Position numbers and translations under genes: made by a program. A DNA stretch of 24,309 nucleotides, taken from CAZTLI01 sp964614375. Its GTDB lineage: Bacteria > Chloroflexota > Anaerolineae > Aggregatilineales > Phototrophicaceae. This document shows positions 6,228 through 14,032 of the stretch, piece after piece. The notes beneath the pieces were generated by a model, which saw only the letters and a list, made by a program, of their open reading frames with translations, did no database searches and was not told where the DNA came from. The stretch spans positions 1 to 24,309 of the forward strand of contig CAZTLI010000021.1 of NCBI GenBank assembly GCA_964614375.1. Direction: 5' to 3'. The stretch's first letter is position 1. Each line of letters opens with the position of its first letter.

Positions 6228-7352
6228 ATGCGTAATATGAGAAAATTTACTATAGTCGTCTCCCTCCTCGCGCTGCTGATTGGGATTATGCCCGTCGCAG
6301 TTGCCCAGGACGGTATCGAATCTGTGTGTTTGGTGACTGATCTGGGTCGCGTGAATGACGGCACATTCAATCAGTTCGCTCATGAAGGCGCAGAACGCGC
6401 AGCGGATGATTTCGACCTTGAATACAGCTTCATCGAAACCCAGAGCGAAACCGATTATCGCGCCAATATTGATACCTGCGTCAATGAAGGCTTCGAGGTC
6501 GTGGTGACGGTAGGCTTCTTGATTGCGGATGCGACCAGCGCCGCCGCTGCTGATAATCCCGATGTGTATTTCATTGGTGTTGACCAATTCGTGTTTGAAG
6601 GTCCCCCCAACTATGTCGGTATCCAGTTCCGCGAAGATCAGGCCGGATTCTTGGTCGGTGTGCTGGCAGCCAGTGTGACCGAAAGTGGTATCGTGGCAGG
6701 TGTTTATGGTATCGCCATCCCGCCCGTTGTCCGCTTCCGCAATGGTTTTGAACAGGGCGTGGCCTATGTCAATGGTATGATGGACAGCGGAGTCCAAACC
6801 CTTGGCGTTTACATTGATGACTTCCTCGCGCCAGATCGCGGCGCTTCGGCGGCTGAACAGTTCATCGGCGAAGGCGCGGACGTGATCTTCGGCGCAGGTG
6901 GCCCCACCGGTACAGGCGGTATTCAGGCGGCAGCAGCCCAGGGTGTCTGGGTTATTGGTGTGGATCAAGATGAATACTATACGTCGTTCGGGGAGGGTGA
7001 AACCGAAGGCGCAGAATTCATCATTTCCAGCGCGGTGAAGCGTGTGGACGTAGGTGTGTATGATATGATTGCGGCGCTGGCTGAAGGCGATATGGAAGCC
7101 TTTGTCGGCGGCGGCAACTACATCCTCGATGTTGCCAACGGTGGTATCGGCTTCGCGTGCCAGCATGACGCCGCGATTGGTGTCCCCTGCGACGATGAAG
7201 GACAACCCGACCTGACCGCAGAAGATGATCTCACTGTCACGATGGCAGCCGTCTATGAAGGGCTTGCCAGCGGCGACCTGAGCACAGGTGTTGACCCCGC
7301 CACAGGCGAACTCATGGAAGAGCCGATGGCGACCGAAGAAGCAGACGGCTAA
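6228..7352 (+). CDS. BMP family substrate-binding protein (nucleoside uptake type)
   Basis: A 374-residue exported protein of the basic membrane protein/PnrA family, whose members bind purine nucleosides or related ligands for an ABC importer. A signal peptide covers about residues 1-26, ending in VAVA-QDG, with no lipobox cysteine, so it should be released or retained by other means. LVTDLGRVNDGTFNQFAHEG (35-54) is the family N-terminal signature. FREDQAGFLVGVLAA and VIFGAGGPTGTGGIQAAA match later conserved strands. It ends in an acidic tail of about 25 residues. AGAGGAAG (6213-6220) precedes ATG 6228; an in-frame ATG at 6237 is less well spaced. No permease or ATPase gene adjoins it, so its transporter must be elsewhere. 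The ligand is not predictable. Confidence 0.9.
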   Translation: MRNMRKFTIVVSLLALLIGIMPVAVAQDGIESVCLVTDLGRVNDGTFNQFAHEGAERAADDFDLEYSFIETQSETDYRANIDTCVNEGFEVVVTVGFLIADATSAAAADNPDVYFIGVDQFVFEGPPNYVGIQFREDQAGFLVGVLAASVTESGIVAGVYGIAIPPVVRFRNGFEQGVAYVNGMMDSGVQTLGVYIDDFLAPDRGASAAEQFIGEGADVIFGAGGPTGTGGIQAAAAQGVWVIGVDQDEYYTSFGEGETEGAEFIISSAVKRVDVGVYDMIAALAEGDMEAFVGGGNYILDVANGGIGFACQHDAAIGVPCDDEGQPDLTAEDDLTVTMAAVYEGLASGDLSTGVDPATGELMEEPMATEEADG

Positions 7353-7387
7353 ATCGCTAGCTGCTCGACAGCAACACGCTATATACA

Positions 7388-7415
7388 CAGCCCTGCCAAC
7401 AATGGTGGGGCTGTT
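7388..7415 (+). terminator. Terminator after the BMP-family gene
   Basis: CAGCCCTGCCA (7388-7398) pairs with TGGTGGGGCTG (7403-7413) through an 11-bp stem containing two G-T pairs, with a 4-base loop. The T-run is short (TTGCTTG). The stem is nearly the same sequence as the terminator at 11329-11358. Confidence 0.65.
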
Positions 7416-7631
7416 GCTTGTGTGCGCTATGTAACCTTCAAAACACGTCATCTGTAACCCGGAAGATTGACAACAGTATGTTATCCTGTTCTCAGGTGGT
7501 GTTATTATCAATTCAGATAAAAAGCACTGTCGCCAGCTTCGACTCCCCCTGAACCACCACTCGCGCATCTCCCTTATCACTCACTCACATCCCCTGGTTG
7601 TTTTGTAATTTTATAGATGGGGAAATTTCTG

Positions 7632-10600
7632 ATGTTCATCAATCGTTCAATTTGGGAGCACTGGCTGCTGCTCATGTGCATCAGTCTGCTGTTTATCAGC
7701 AGCAGCGTCTCGGCGGGCGACCCCTGCACAGATACCTGTTACGTCGATGCGGTTAACGGGAATAACGCCAACGGTGGCGCCTCCCCTGCCGATGCTAAAG
7801 CGACCATTCAAGCCGCTGTCAATCAGGTGGATGATGGCGGGACGGTCATCGTCGCTGCGGGCACGTATGTCGAAAATGTGGTCATCACCAAAAACGTCAC
7901 CATCAACGGCGCAGACCAGACCACGACGATTGTCGATGGCAACGCCGCCGGAAGCGTGTTTGAAATTGACTTACACTCCACCGTTACTCTCGTGCTGACC
8001 AACCTGACTATTACCAATGGTAATAGTATAGGGTCAGTTTGGCGAGGTGGCGGGGTAGATGCTGGTTTTTATGGAAATATCACAATTGAGAACAGTACCA
8101 TTACAGGCAATACTGCCGATAGAGGCGGCGGGGTTAACGGTAGTGAAGGCGAACTCCATCTGACCAACGTACAGATCACCAACAACACAGCCACGATTGC
8201 CGGTGGTGGTATCTATAACTGGGAGCACATGGTCGTCACCGACAGTACCATCAGCGGCAATACCGCCCCAGAGGGTGCAGGTGTCAGTCAGGAAGGGCAT
8301 TTTGTAGCGGCATCCATCACCAACTCGCATATCGACAACAACATTGGCGACGGTGTATACGCCGGACCGAGTGGGTTAGTTACAATCAGCAACAGCACTA
8401 TATCCAACAATACTGGACGTGGGATTCACTCGATGGGTGATGGACTGGTTGTAGATGGCGTCACGGTTGCGATGAATGGCGGCGATGGGATTTATGCCGA
8501 TGGGCGTTACGCAACCGTCCAGAACAGCATTGTTACCGAAAATGGCAATCGCGGTATTGTCGTATCCGGGTCGCATATGGGGGGATTTTGCAATGGTATC
8601 GGGATCATCAATTCGCAAATAACCAACAATCAAGGACGCGGTGTCGTCGCGCAGGCCAGGGCTTGTTTCTCGCTGTCATACAGCACCGTCAGCGGCAATC
8701 AAGATGGTGGTGTTGAGGCTTCCGGCAGAGGCGGCGGTGGATCAATCAGCTATAGTACCATCTCCGGTAATACAACAACTGGCGGCGGTGGTGGGGCGCT
8801 GGCGCACGGCTTAGCGGGTATGAGCTTTCACTACAGCACCATCTCTGGCAATCATGCCGACCAATATGGCGGCGGTTTCGCCAATGCTGGCGGATTAGGC
8901 GCGTATATTGAAAACAGCACATTTTCCGGGAATACATCAGTCTATGGCGGCGGTATTCTCAGTGGCAATTCACTGCATACGGATATTCCCATTCCCGCAA
9001 CTGTGCTCAATTTCGTCACCATCACCGACAATACTGCCGATTACGGCGCGGGTGTATTCAATGGTCACAATCCCTCAAATTTGGTGATTCGCAACAGCAT
9101 TATTGCCGCCAATCACGGTGCCAACTGTGGCTGGTACGACCTACTTACGAATGAAGGTGGCAATGTATCGGACGACGGCACTTGTGGTTTTGGTCCGGGG
9201 AACAATGTCAATGCCGACCTGGGGTCGCTGCAAGATAACGGTGGCGCGACCTTGACACATGCACCTGCACCTACCAGCTATGCCATTGAAATCGCGGATG
9301 TTTGCACTGACCGTAACGACAATCCGCTGACCATCGACCAGCGCGGCTTCCCGCGACCCGTCGGCAGTCGATGCGATGCGGGGGCAGTCGAAATCGCCGA
9401 TCCACCTTTACGCCCACGCATCGAAATCACCAAGACGCCTGACCGCATCAGGGTGCTTGATACAGGCGAGAATGTCGTCTTCACCGTTGAAATTCGCAGT
9501 GTGGGTGATATACCCGCCACTGTGACCCATCTGACAGACTCCGTTTTCGGCGAACAGGGGCATACCTGCCAGCCCGCCCTCCCGACCACCATTGATGTCG
9601 GTGACAGCATCACCTGTACGTTTACGGGCTTTGTCGAGGGTCGTGCCTTCCGCCTTCATAGAAATATCATCACCGCAACTGGAGAGGATGTCTATGCGGA
9701 GGCAGTTGCCCATATTGCCATCCGGGATATTTATACGGATATACCCGGCTTGCTGCTTGTAACCCATACAGCAACACCGGACACGCTGCAAGAACCGGGA
9801 GGCCCCGTCAGGTTCGATATTTTTATTCAGAACCTTACCTCTAGTCCGGGTCTTTACGTCACGCGTGTCACCCATAGTTGGTTGGGTGATATTACACGCT
9901 ATTGTGACTATGAATACAATGATCAGCCACTACCAGCGTGGGTAGAAATTGGTTTCTATTTCAATTGTACAATCACACGCACCTTGGATCGTCCGCCCGG
10001 AACTTACGAGTTCTCGGTGGAAGTGTTCGCTACAGATGATCTAGGCTACAGCATACTGCCCAGACCTACAGCTTCGACAACCGTGACCATTACGCCTATC
10101 GAATCGCCGCAGCTTCCACGCATCGAAATCACCAAGACCCCTGACCGCGATAGTGTGCCGGAAACAGGTGGTGATGTGGTCTTCACGGTTGAGATTCGCA
10201 GTGTGGGTGACGCGCCAGCTACTGTCACGCATCTGACCGACTCCGTTTTCGGCGAACAGGGACATAGCTGCCAGCCCGCCCTCCCAACCACAATCAACGT
10301 TGGCGACAGCATCACCTGTACATTCACAGAATTTGTTCAAGGGCCTGCAAACAGTGTTCATGAAAATACCGTCACGGCAGGCGGTGATGGTGTACAGGCC
10401 GAAGCAACCGCGCAAGTGACTATTCAAGATATTCCGGCATCACTCAGTGCTTCCCACACGGCAGCACCAAACACCCTGCAAGAACCGGGCGGCATGGTCA
10501 CGTTCAATATCGACATCACAAACACCAGCGCCGTCGATCTGGTCTGGGTAAATCGTGTGCAACATAGCTGGCTTGGGGATGTCACTACCTGCAACCATCC

Positions 10601-11306
10601 GCTGCCCAAACAACTTGGTATCGGCGAATCGCTCACTTGTACGATCAGCGGTGAACTGCTGCGGCCTGTGGGCAGTCATGACTTCTCGGTGGAAGTATTC
10701 GCTACGGATGACGATGGCAATGATGTGTACACAACTGCACAAACAACTGTATCCATTACAGCGCCTCCACCGCCAGCGTGCAATCCCAATCCGTCGGCTG
10801 ACTTGCGGCACAGCCAGAGTCATCTCAATGCACCGTTTGACAATGGCACGGTGGTCAATCTGTCGGATGCGTGTACCTACGACATCGGCATCGCGTCCTA
10901 CAGTGTGATGGACGGTTCAGTTGGTACACAGCAGCTATTGGGCAGTCAGACGGCAAGTATTGGGCCGGGAGAAACGCTGAATCTTGGGCCTGTGCCCATC
11001 AACACCTGTACGACACAAGTTGACCTGTTCTATGGCGGTGTGATTACCGACTTCAGCGGTGGCGCACGTTATGGCGATAGGCTGATTGATGTCCGCTGGT
11101 TGGAAGGGACGGGACTATGTGGTGAGCCTGTTGATAACGACCCGCCCGACGAACCACAGCAGAACGCCTCACCTGTTGGAAGCACGACTGAACCCGACAG
11201 CGAAGTTGACTCAGCCGACATAGACTCTGAACCTGTTGAGCAGCCCGCAGTCGAAATCACCGTTGAGCCAGCGTCCAATGGAGGGACGGGGGAAAGCGGC
11301 GGTTAG
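7632..11306 (+). CDS. Secreted beta-helix surface protein with Ig-like repeats
   Basis: The 1224-residue protein has a signal peptide (about 1-28, ending SSVSA-GD). A right-handed parallel beta-helix follows (about 33-520) with many N-x-T/I-S-G-N-T rungs and glycine-rich GGG turns, opened by the CYVDAVNGNNANGG and GGTVIVAAGTYVENV pattern of this class. Residues about 547-590, ending IDQRGFPRPVGSRCDAGAVEI, resemble the choice-of-anchor Q domain. Four Ig-like modules (about 595-1045) form two A-B pairs, then a cysteine-containing region and an acidic tail. There is no C-terminal membrane anchor or sorting signal. It probably acts outside the cell in adhesion or carbohydrate binding; no catalytic residues are evident. 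Start: ATG 7632 is preceded by GGGGA (7619-7623), whereas the in-frame ATG at 7617 lacks a ribosome-binding site. Confidence 0.88.
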   Translation: MFINRSIWEHWLLLMCISLLFISSSVSAGDPCTDTCYVDAVNGNNANGGASPADAKATIQAAVNQVDDGGTVIVAAGTYVENVVITKNVTINGADQTTTIVDGNAAGSVFEIDLHSTVTLVLTNLTITNGNSIGSVWRGGGVDAGFYGNITIENSTITGNTADRGGGVNGSEGELHLTNVQITNNTATIAGGGIYNWEHMVVTDSTISGNTAPEGAGVSQEGHFVAASITNSHIDNNIGDGVYAGPSGLVTISNSTISNNTGRGIHSMGDGLVVDGVTVAMNGGDGIYADGRYATVQNSIVTENGNRGIVVSGSHMGGFCNGIGIINSQITNNQGRGVVAQARACFSLSYSTVSGNQDGGVEASGRGGGGSISYSTISGNTTTGGGGGALAHGLAGMSFHYSTISGNHADQYGGGFANAGGLGAYIENSTFSGNTSVYGGGILSGNSLHTDIPIPATVLNFVTITDNTADYGAGVFNGHNPSNLVIRNSIIAANHGANCGWYDLLTNEGGNVSDDGTCGFGPGNNVNADLGSLQDNGGATLTHAPAPTSYAIEIADVCTDRNDNPLTIDQRGFPRPVGSRCDAGAVEIADPPLRPRIEITKTPDRIRVLDTGENVVFTVEIRSVGDIPATVTHLTDSVFGEQGHTCQPALPTTIDVGDSITCTFTGFVEGRAFRLHRNIITATGEDVYAEAVAHIAIRDIYTDIPGLLLVTHTATPDTLQEPGGPVRFDIFIQNLTSSPGLYVTRVTHSWLGDITRYCDYEYNDQPLPAWVEIGFYFNCTITRTLDRPPGTYEFSVEVFATDDLGYSILPRPTASTTVTITPIESPQLPRIEITKTPDRDSVPETGGDVVFTVEIRSVGDAPATVTHLTDSVFGEQGHSCQPALPTTINVGDSITCTFTEFVQGPANSVHENTVTAGGDGVQAEATAQVTIQDIPASLSASHTAAPNTLQEPGGMVTFNIDITNTSAVDLVWVNRVQHSWLGDVTTCNHPLPKQLGIGESLTCTISGELLRPVGSHDFSVEVFATDDDGNDVYTTAQTTVSITAPPPPACNPNPSADLRHSQSHLNAPFDNGTVVNLSDACTYDIGIASYSVMDGSVGTQQLLGSQTASIGPGETLNLGPVPINTCTTQVDLFYGGVITDFSGGARYGDRLIDVRWLEGTGLCGEPVDNDPPDEPQQNASPVGSTTEPDSEVDSADIDSEPVEQPAVEITVEPASNGGTGESGG
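9415..10085 (+). repeat. Tandem repeat unit 1 encoding Ig-like modules A and B
   Basis: Module A starts with HPRIEITKTPDR-like sequence and contains FTVEIRSVGD and DSVFGEQGHTCQPALPTT. Module B contains TLQEPGG and FSVEVFATDD. The corresponding DNA is found again about 702 bases downstream (690 in module B). Confidence 0.75.
10117..10765 (+). repeat. Tandem repeat unit 2 encoding Ig-like modules A' and B'
   Basis: This copies unit 1 with an offset of 702 bases in module A and 690 in module B. Long runs of DNA are identical, for example the coding region for DSVFGEQG at about 10240-10260. The A-B pair was therefore duplicated as one block. Confidence 0.75.
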
Positions 11307-11328
11307 TCGCCCGACTCCTCACTTTTGA

Positions 11329-11358
11329 CAGCCCTGCCTCGGTGGTGGGGCTGTTTTT
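11329..11358. terminator. Shared terminator between convergent genes
   Basis: CAGCCCTGCC (11329-11338) and GGTGGGGCTG (11344-11353) form a 10-bp stem with a 5-base loop and a TTTTT run at 11354-11358. It fits termination of the plus-strand surface-protein gene. It lies 4 bases beyond the stop of the minus-strand MFS gene, so it may act on both, although the minus direction lacks a good T-run. Confidence 0.8.
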
Positions 11359-12703
11359 ATTCCGATTCTACTGGACGCACCAGCCCAATGCTCGCCATGC
11401 ACAGCACAGCCATCACCACCCCACCGAGCAAAAATGGCACTGTCGCGCCAAAGTGCTGAAACAGCAGTCCGCCCATCAATGGTGACAGCGCATTCGCCGC
11501 GCTGACAAACGACGCGCTCACACCGAGCACGCCCCCATAGTCGCGGTCAGATACCCGCTGCGTCATCAGGCTGTTGAGTGCCGGACGGATTAAGCCCGCG
11601 CCAATCGAAATCGGGATAATCACCACAATCACCCACAACACGCCCCCTACCCCGCGCTGACTCTGATCGGGCAGGCTCACCTGAATACTGCCGATAATCG
11701 CTTCTGTGCCAGATGGCGATAACTCGCGGAGGGCATTTTCGACGGCCTGCCGCACATAAAAAGGCTGCGGTTGTTCGGGGGTTAATGCCAGTAAAATCAA
11801 GCCGGCAGCCAGCAAACCCAGCGCCGCAACCACCAACCGCCGTTCGCCCCATCGTTCTGTCCAGCGTCCGATGTAGCGCACCTGTACTGTCACCAGCACG
11901 ATGCCGACAACAATGAAGATAATGGCATTCCCCTGCCCTAACAGCCCCAATCGACTCAACGTGAATAGACCGAGCAAACTCTCAAAACCGAAGAAAATCA
12001 CCTGCTGCGCGAACATCAGCACCAGCAGCACATTCACCTGACGATTACGCAGCAGTCGGACGATGTTCGTCACGAGATTTGGGCGATTGCTGACTGCTGC
12101 GGCGCGCTGGTCGGCGGGCAGCGTCTCTTTGAACACGAACAGCGTCAGCAAAATCGAGATGAAAGAATAGGCCGCCGCTGTGAAGGCGGGCACAGCCAGG
12201 CTATCGAAAATTTCCAGCGTCACCAGCGCAATCACCGGCCCCAGAATGAAGCCCAGCCCGAAGGCCGCGCCAATCAAACCCAGGCCCTGGGCGCGGGTTT
12301 TTTCGGTGGTGATGTCACTGAGCGCGGCCTGTGCAGTGGCGATGTTGGCGCCGAACAAGCCATCAACCACCCGCGATAGGACAACGACGAGCAGCGACTG
12401 TGCCGCACCGAGCATGATGAAACTCAAACACGTCGTTATCTGGCTGATGAGCAGCAATGGCTTGCGTCCGAAGCGGTCAGACAGTGACCCCATGACCGGG
12501 ACGCCAAGCAGCTGGCATAACGGAAATGCCGCCGCGACCAGTCCCACTTCCAACGCACTCGCGCCAAACGTCACCGCGTACAGGTGCAGCAGCGGCAGAA
12601 TCACCGTCAACCCCAGCACATCGACAAATGTCAGCGCAAAAATCGGCAGCACCCGCCCATAATCCAACTTGTGTTCTGTCTGTTCCATAAGTGACCCGTT
12701 CAT
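11357..12703 (-). CDS. MFS transporter, TetA-like drug:H+ antiporter
   Basis: A 448-residue membrane protein of the major facilitator superfamily with about 12 hydrophobic segments. The N-terminal half closely follows tetracycline-type exporters: FVDVLGLTVILPLL in segment 1, motif A GSLSDRFGRKP (72-82) between segments 2 and 3, and GLIGAAFGLGFILGP (motif C, antiporter signature) in segment 5. An extra hydrophilic stretch of about 45 residues (about 309-353) sits in the C-terminal half, which is unusual for this family. Members expel drugs or metabolites in exchange for protons. ATG 12703 has no strong ribosome-binding site; an alternative ATG at 12688 (codon 6) is equally weak. Divergent to it is an AAC(3)-type gene. 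The substrate cannot be predicted. Confidence 0.9.
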   Translation of the reverse strand: MNGSLMEQTEHKLDYGRVLPIFALTFVDVLGLTVILPLLHLYAVTFGASALEVGLVAAAFPLCQLLGVPVMGSLSDRFGRKPLLLISQITTCLSFIMLGAAQSLLVVVLSRVVDGLFGANIATAQAALSDITTEKTRAQGLGLIGAAFGLGFILGPVIALVTLEIFDSLAVPAFTAAAYSFISILLTLFVFKETLPADQRAAAVSNRPNLVTNIVRLLRNRQVNVLLVLMFAQQVIFFGFESLLGLFTLSRLGLLGQGNAIIFIVVGIVLVTVQVRYIGRWTERWGERRLVVAALGLLAAGLILLALTPEQPQPFYVRQAVENALRELSPSGTEAIIGSIQVSLPDQSQRGVGGVLWVIVVIIPISIGAGLIRPALNSLMTQRVSDRDYGGVLGVSASFVSAANALSPLMGGLLFQHFGATVPFLLGGVVMAVLCMASIGLVRPVESE

Positions 12704-12730
12704 GATGCCGTGAGAATCAACCAGTCAGCC

Positions 12731-12736
12731 ATTATA
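12731..12736 (-). promoter_or_regulatory. -10 box of the MFS gene
   Basis: ATTATA on the plus strand reads TATAAT on the minus strand, 28 bases before the ATG at 12703. No convincing -35 box is seen at 16-18 bases, so the promoter call is tentative. Confidence 0.4.
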
Positions 12737-12966
12737 CTTCTAATACAGGGCGTCTATGCACCCCGATTGATGTGATAATCAACGCCGACGATGAGGACAT
12801 CAACCAGTGGTCAAACAAACCCGAATCCGCATGAGCGCCGCCCTATTTGAAACACTGCGGAATTCCATTAATCAGCCCCCTGTCTCAATTCGTCACAGGG
12901 CGAACCAGGCCAACAAAGCGATGAAAATTGCCGCTAGCCACTGGCTTAAAAGCGAACCAACAGCGG

Positions 12967-12980
12967 GCGCATAGATGCGC
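12967..12980. repeat. Short palindrome GCGCAT-AG-ATGCGC
   Basis: Two perfect 6-base arms with a 2-base centre, resembling the palindrome at 2015-2028 in form and in part of the following sequence. Confidence 0.35.
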
Positions 12981-13077
12981 TGCGGAGGACGAGCGTGGTC
13001 AGGGCAAAATGACACACGTTCTCATTACTCGTTACTGTTTTGCGGGTCACGCATTCCTATTTGCAGGAGCGCGCGGC

Positions 13078-13096
13078 TATAATCACCATGTATAAT
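13078..13096 (+). promoter_or_regulatory. Two TATAAT boxes before the AAC(3)-like gene
   Basis: Exact TATAAT hexamers occur at 13078-13083 and 13091-13096. No good -35 partner is visible for either. They lie inside the longest possible reading frame, which favours a start codon downstream of them. Confidence 0.4.
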
Positions 13097-13141
13097 GATG
13101 CAAGCGCTGGCTTGACACATCTTAGCGGCGTAATCCAGGTC

Positions 13142-13948
13142 ATGTCGATGAATGATACGCTATATACACAACGGGATTTGACGGCGGCTTTGCGCGCATT
13201 AGGCGTTACAGATGGACAGACGGTCATGCTCCATGCGTCGGTCAAGGCTGTTGGCAAGGTGATGGGTGGGCCGAATGTCATACTGGGGGCGCTGCTCCAT
13301 GTGCTGGGAACAGATGGCACGTTGATGATGTATGCGGGTTGGGAGGATATTCCCGATTTTGTGTTGGAACTGCCCCCGCCACTGCGCGAGCTATATTATG
13401 ATCAACATCCCCCATTCGATCCGGCTGTGGCACGCGCTGTTCGGGAAAATAGTGTGCTGACCGAATTTTTACGGACGTGGCCCGGCGCGGTTCGCAGTGA
13501 AAATCCCGAAGCGTCTATGGTCGCTGTGGGCAAACGCGCCGAGTGGATTACGGCGAATCACGCGCTGAATTATGGCTACGGCGTCGAGTCACCATTGGCG
13601 AAACTGGTCGAAATCGAGGGGCATGTGCTGCTGGTGGGCGCGCCCCTGGATACCGTCACGCTCCTCCACTATGCCGAGTATCTGGCAACTATCAGGCACA
13701 AACAGGTCATCCACTATCAATGCCCGATTCTGCGCGATGGGCAAAAAGTATGGGTCGATATTGAGGATTACAACACGGGCGAAGCGCATGACGACTATAC
13801 ATTTGAACAAATTGTGCGCGCCTATCTGGATATGGGGCGCGGACAGCGTGGGACAGTCGGCAATGCCAGCGCCTATCTGCTGGAAGCTAAGTGCCTGACC
13901 CCCTTCGCCGTCCAATGGCTGGAAGATCGGTTCGGGTCGGACTCATAG
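13142..13948 (+). CDS. AAC(3) family N-acetyltransferase
   Basis: A 268-residue protein of the antibiotic acetyltransferase (AAC(3)) family, which acetylates the 3-amino group of aminoglycosides using acetyl-CoA. VMLHASVKAVGKVMGGP (28-44) matches the conserved acetyl-CoA-binding start. MMYAGWEDIPDF, HPPFDPAVARAVRENSVLTE and RTWPGAVRSENPEAS resemble the branch known from antibiotic producers (AAC(3)-VII to -X) more than clinical AAC(3)-II. TLLHYAE carries the probable catalytic His176 and Glu179. The frame is open back to 13040, but residues before MSMNDTLYTQ look non-homologous and contain two TATAAT boxes, so ATG 13142 (or 13148) is preferred; the ribosome-binding site is weak. Whether it confers resistance or acts on another amine is unknown. 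Confidence 0.9.
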   Translation: MSMNDTLYTQRDLTAALRALGVTDGQTVMLHASVKAVGKVMGGPNVILGALLHVLGTDGTLMMYAGWEDIPDFVLELPPPLRELYYDQHPPFDPAVARAVRENSVLTEFLRTWPGAVRSENPEASMVAVGKRAEWITANHALNYGYGVESPLAKLVEIEGHVLLVGAPLDTVTLLHYAEYLATIRHKQVIHYQCPILRDGQKVWVDIEDYNTGEAHDDYTFEQIVRAYLDMGRGQRGTVGNASAYLLEAKCLTPFAVQWLEDRFGSDS

Positions 13949-13969
13949 TTGAACCGCGCTGGTCATCTG

Positions 13970-14005
13970 AAAACAAAAACGGGCGATGACACACGCCACC
14001 GCCCG
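13970..14005 (-). terminator. Terminator of the pullulanase gene
   Basis: Read on the minus strand, CGGGCG (14005-14000) and CGCCCG (13985-13980) form a GC stem with inner pairing options, followed by TTTTTGTTTT (13979-13970). It lies 27 bases after the pullulanase stop and 31 bases from the end of the convergent acetyltransferase gene. In the plus direction there is no T-run. Confidence 0.75.
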
Positions 14006-14032
14006 CACAGACTGCCCTGCTCTACTTACTGA

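Larger units (their letters stand above)
12704..13141. other. Divergent intergenic region between exporter and acetyltransferase genes
   Basis: The stretch holds a TATAAT box for the minus-strand exporter near its left end, a perfect short palindrome at 12967-12980, and two TATAAT boxes for the acetyltransferase gene near its right end. Between 12760 and 12960 I see no conserved structure. A 19-codon frame near 12794 has no ribosome-binding site and is not called. Confidence 0.6.

Noticed and set aside
6222..7580. 452-codon open frame on the minus strand opposite the BMP-family gene
   Set aside because: It mirrors the coding strand of a clearly recognised protein, has no recognisable family and runs through the downstream terminator. 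It is an antisense shadow.
12704..13141. Possible tRNA or small RNA gene in the divergent intergenic region
   Set aside because: I could not build a cloverleaf or another known RNA fold; only a short palindrome and promoter boxes are visible.
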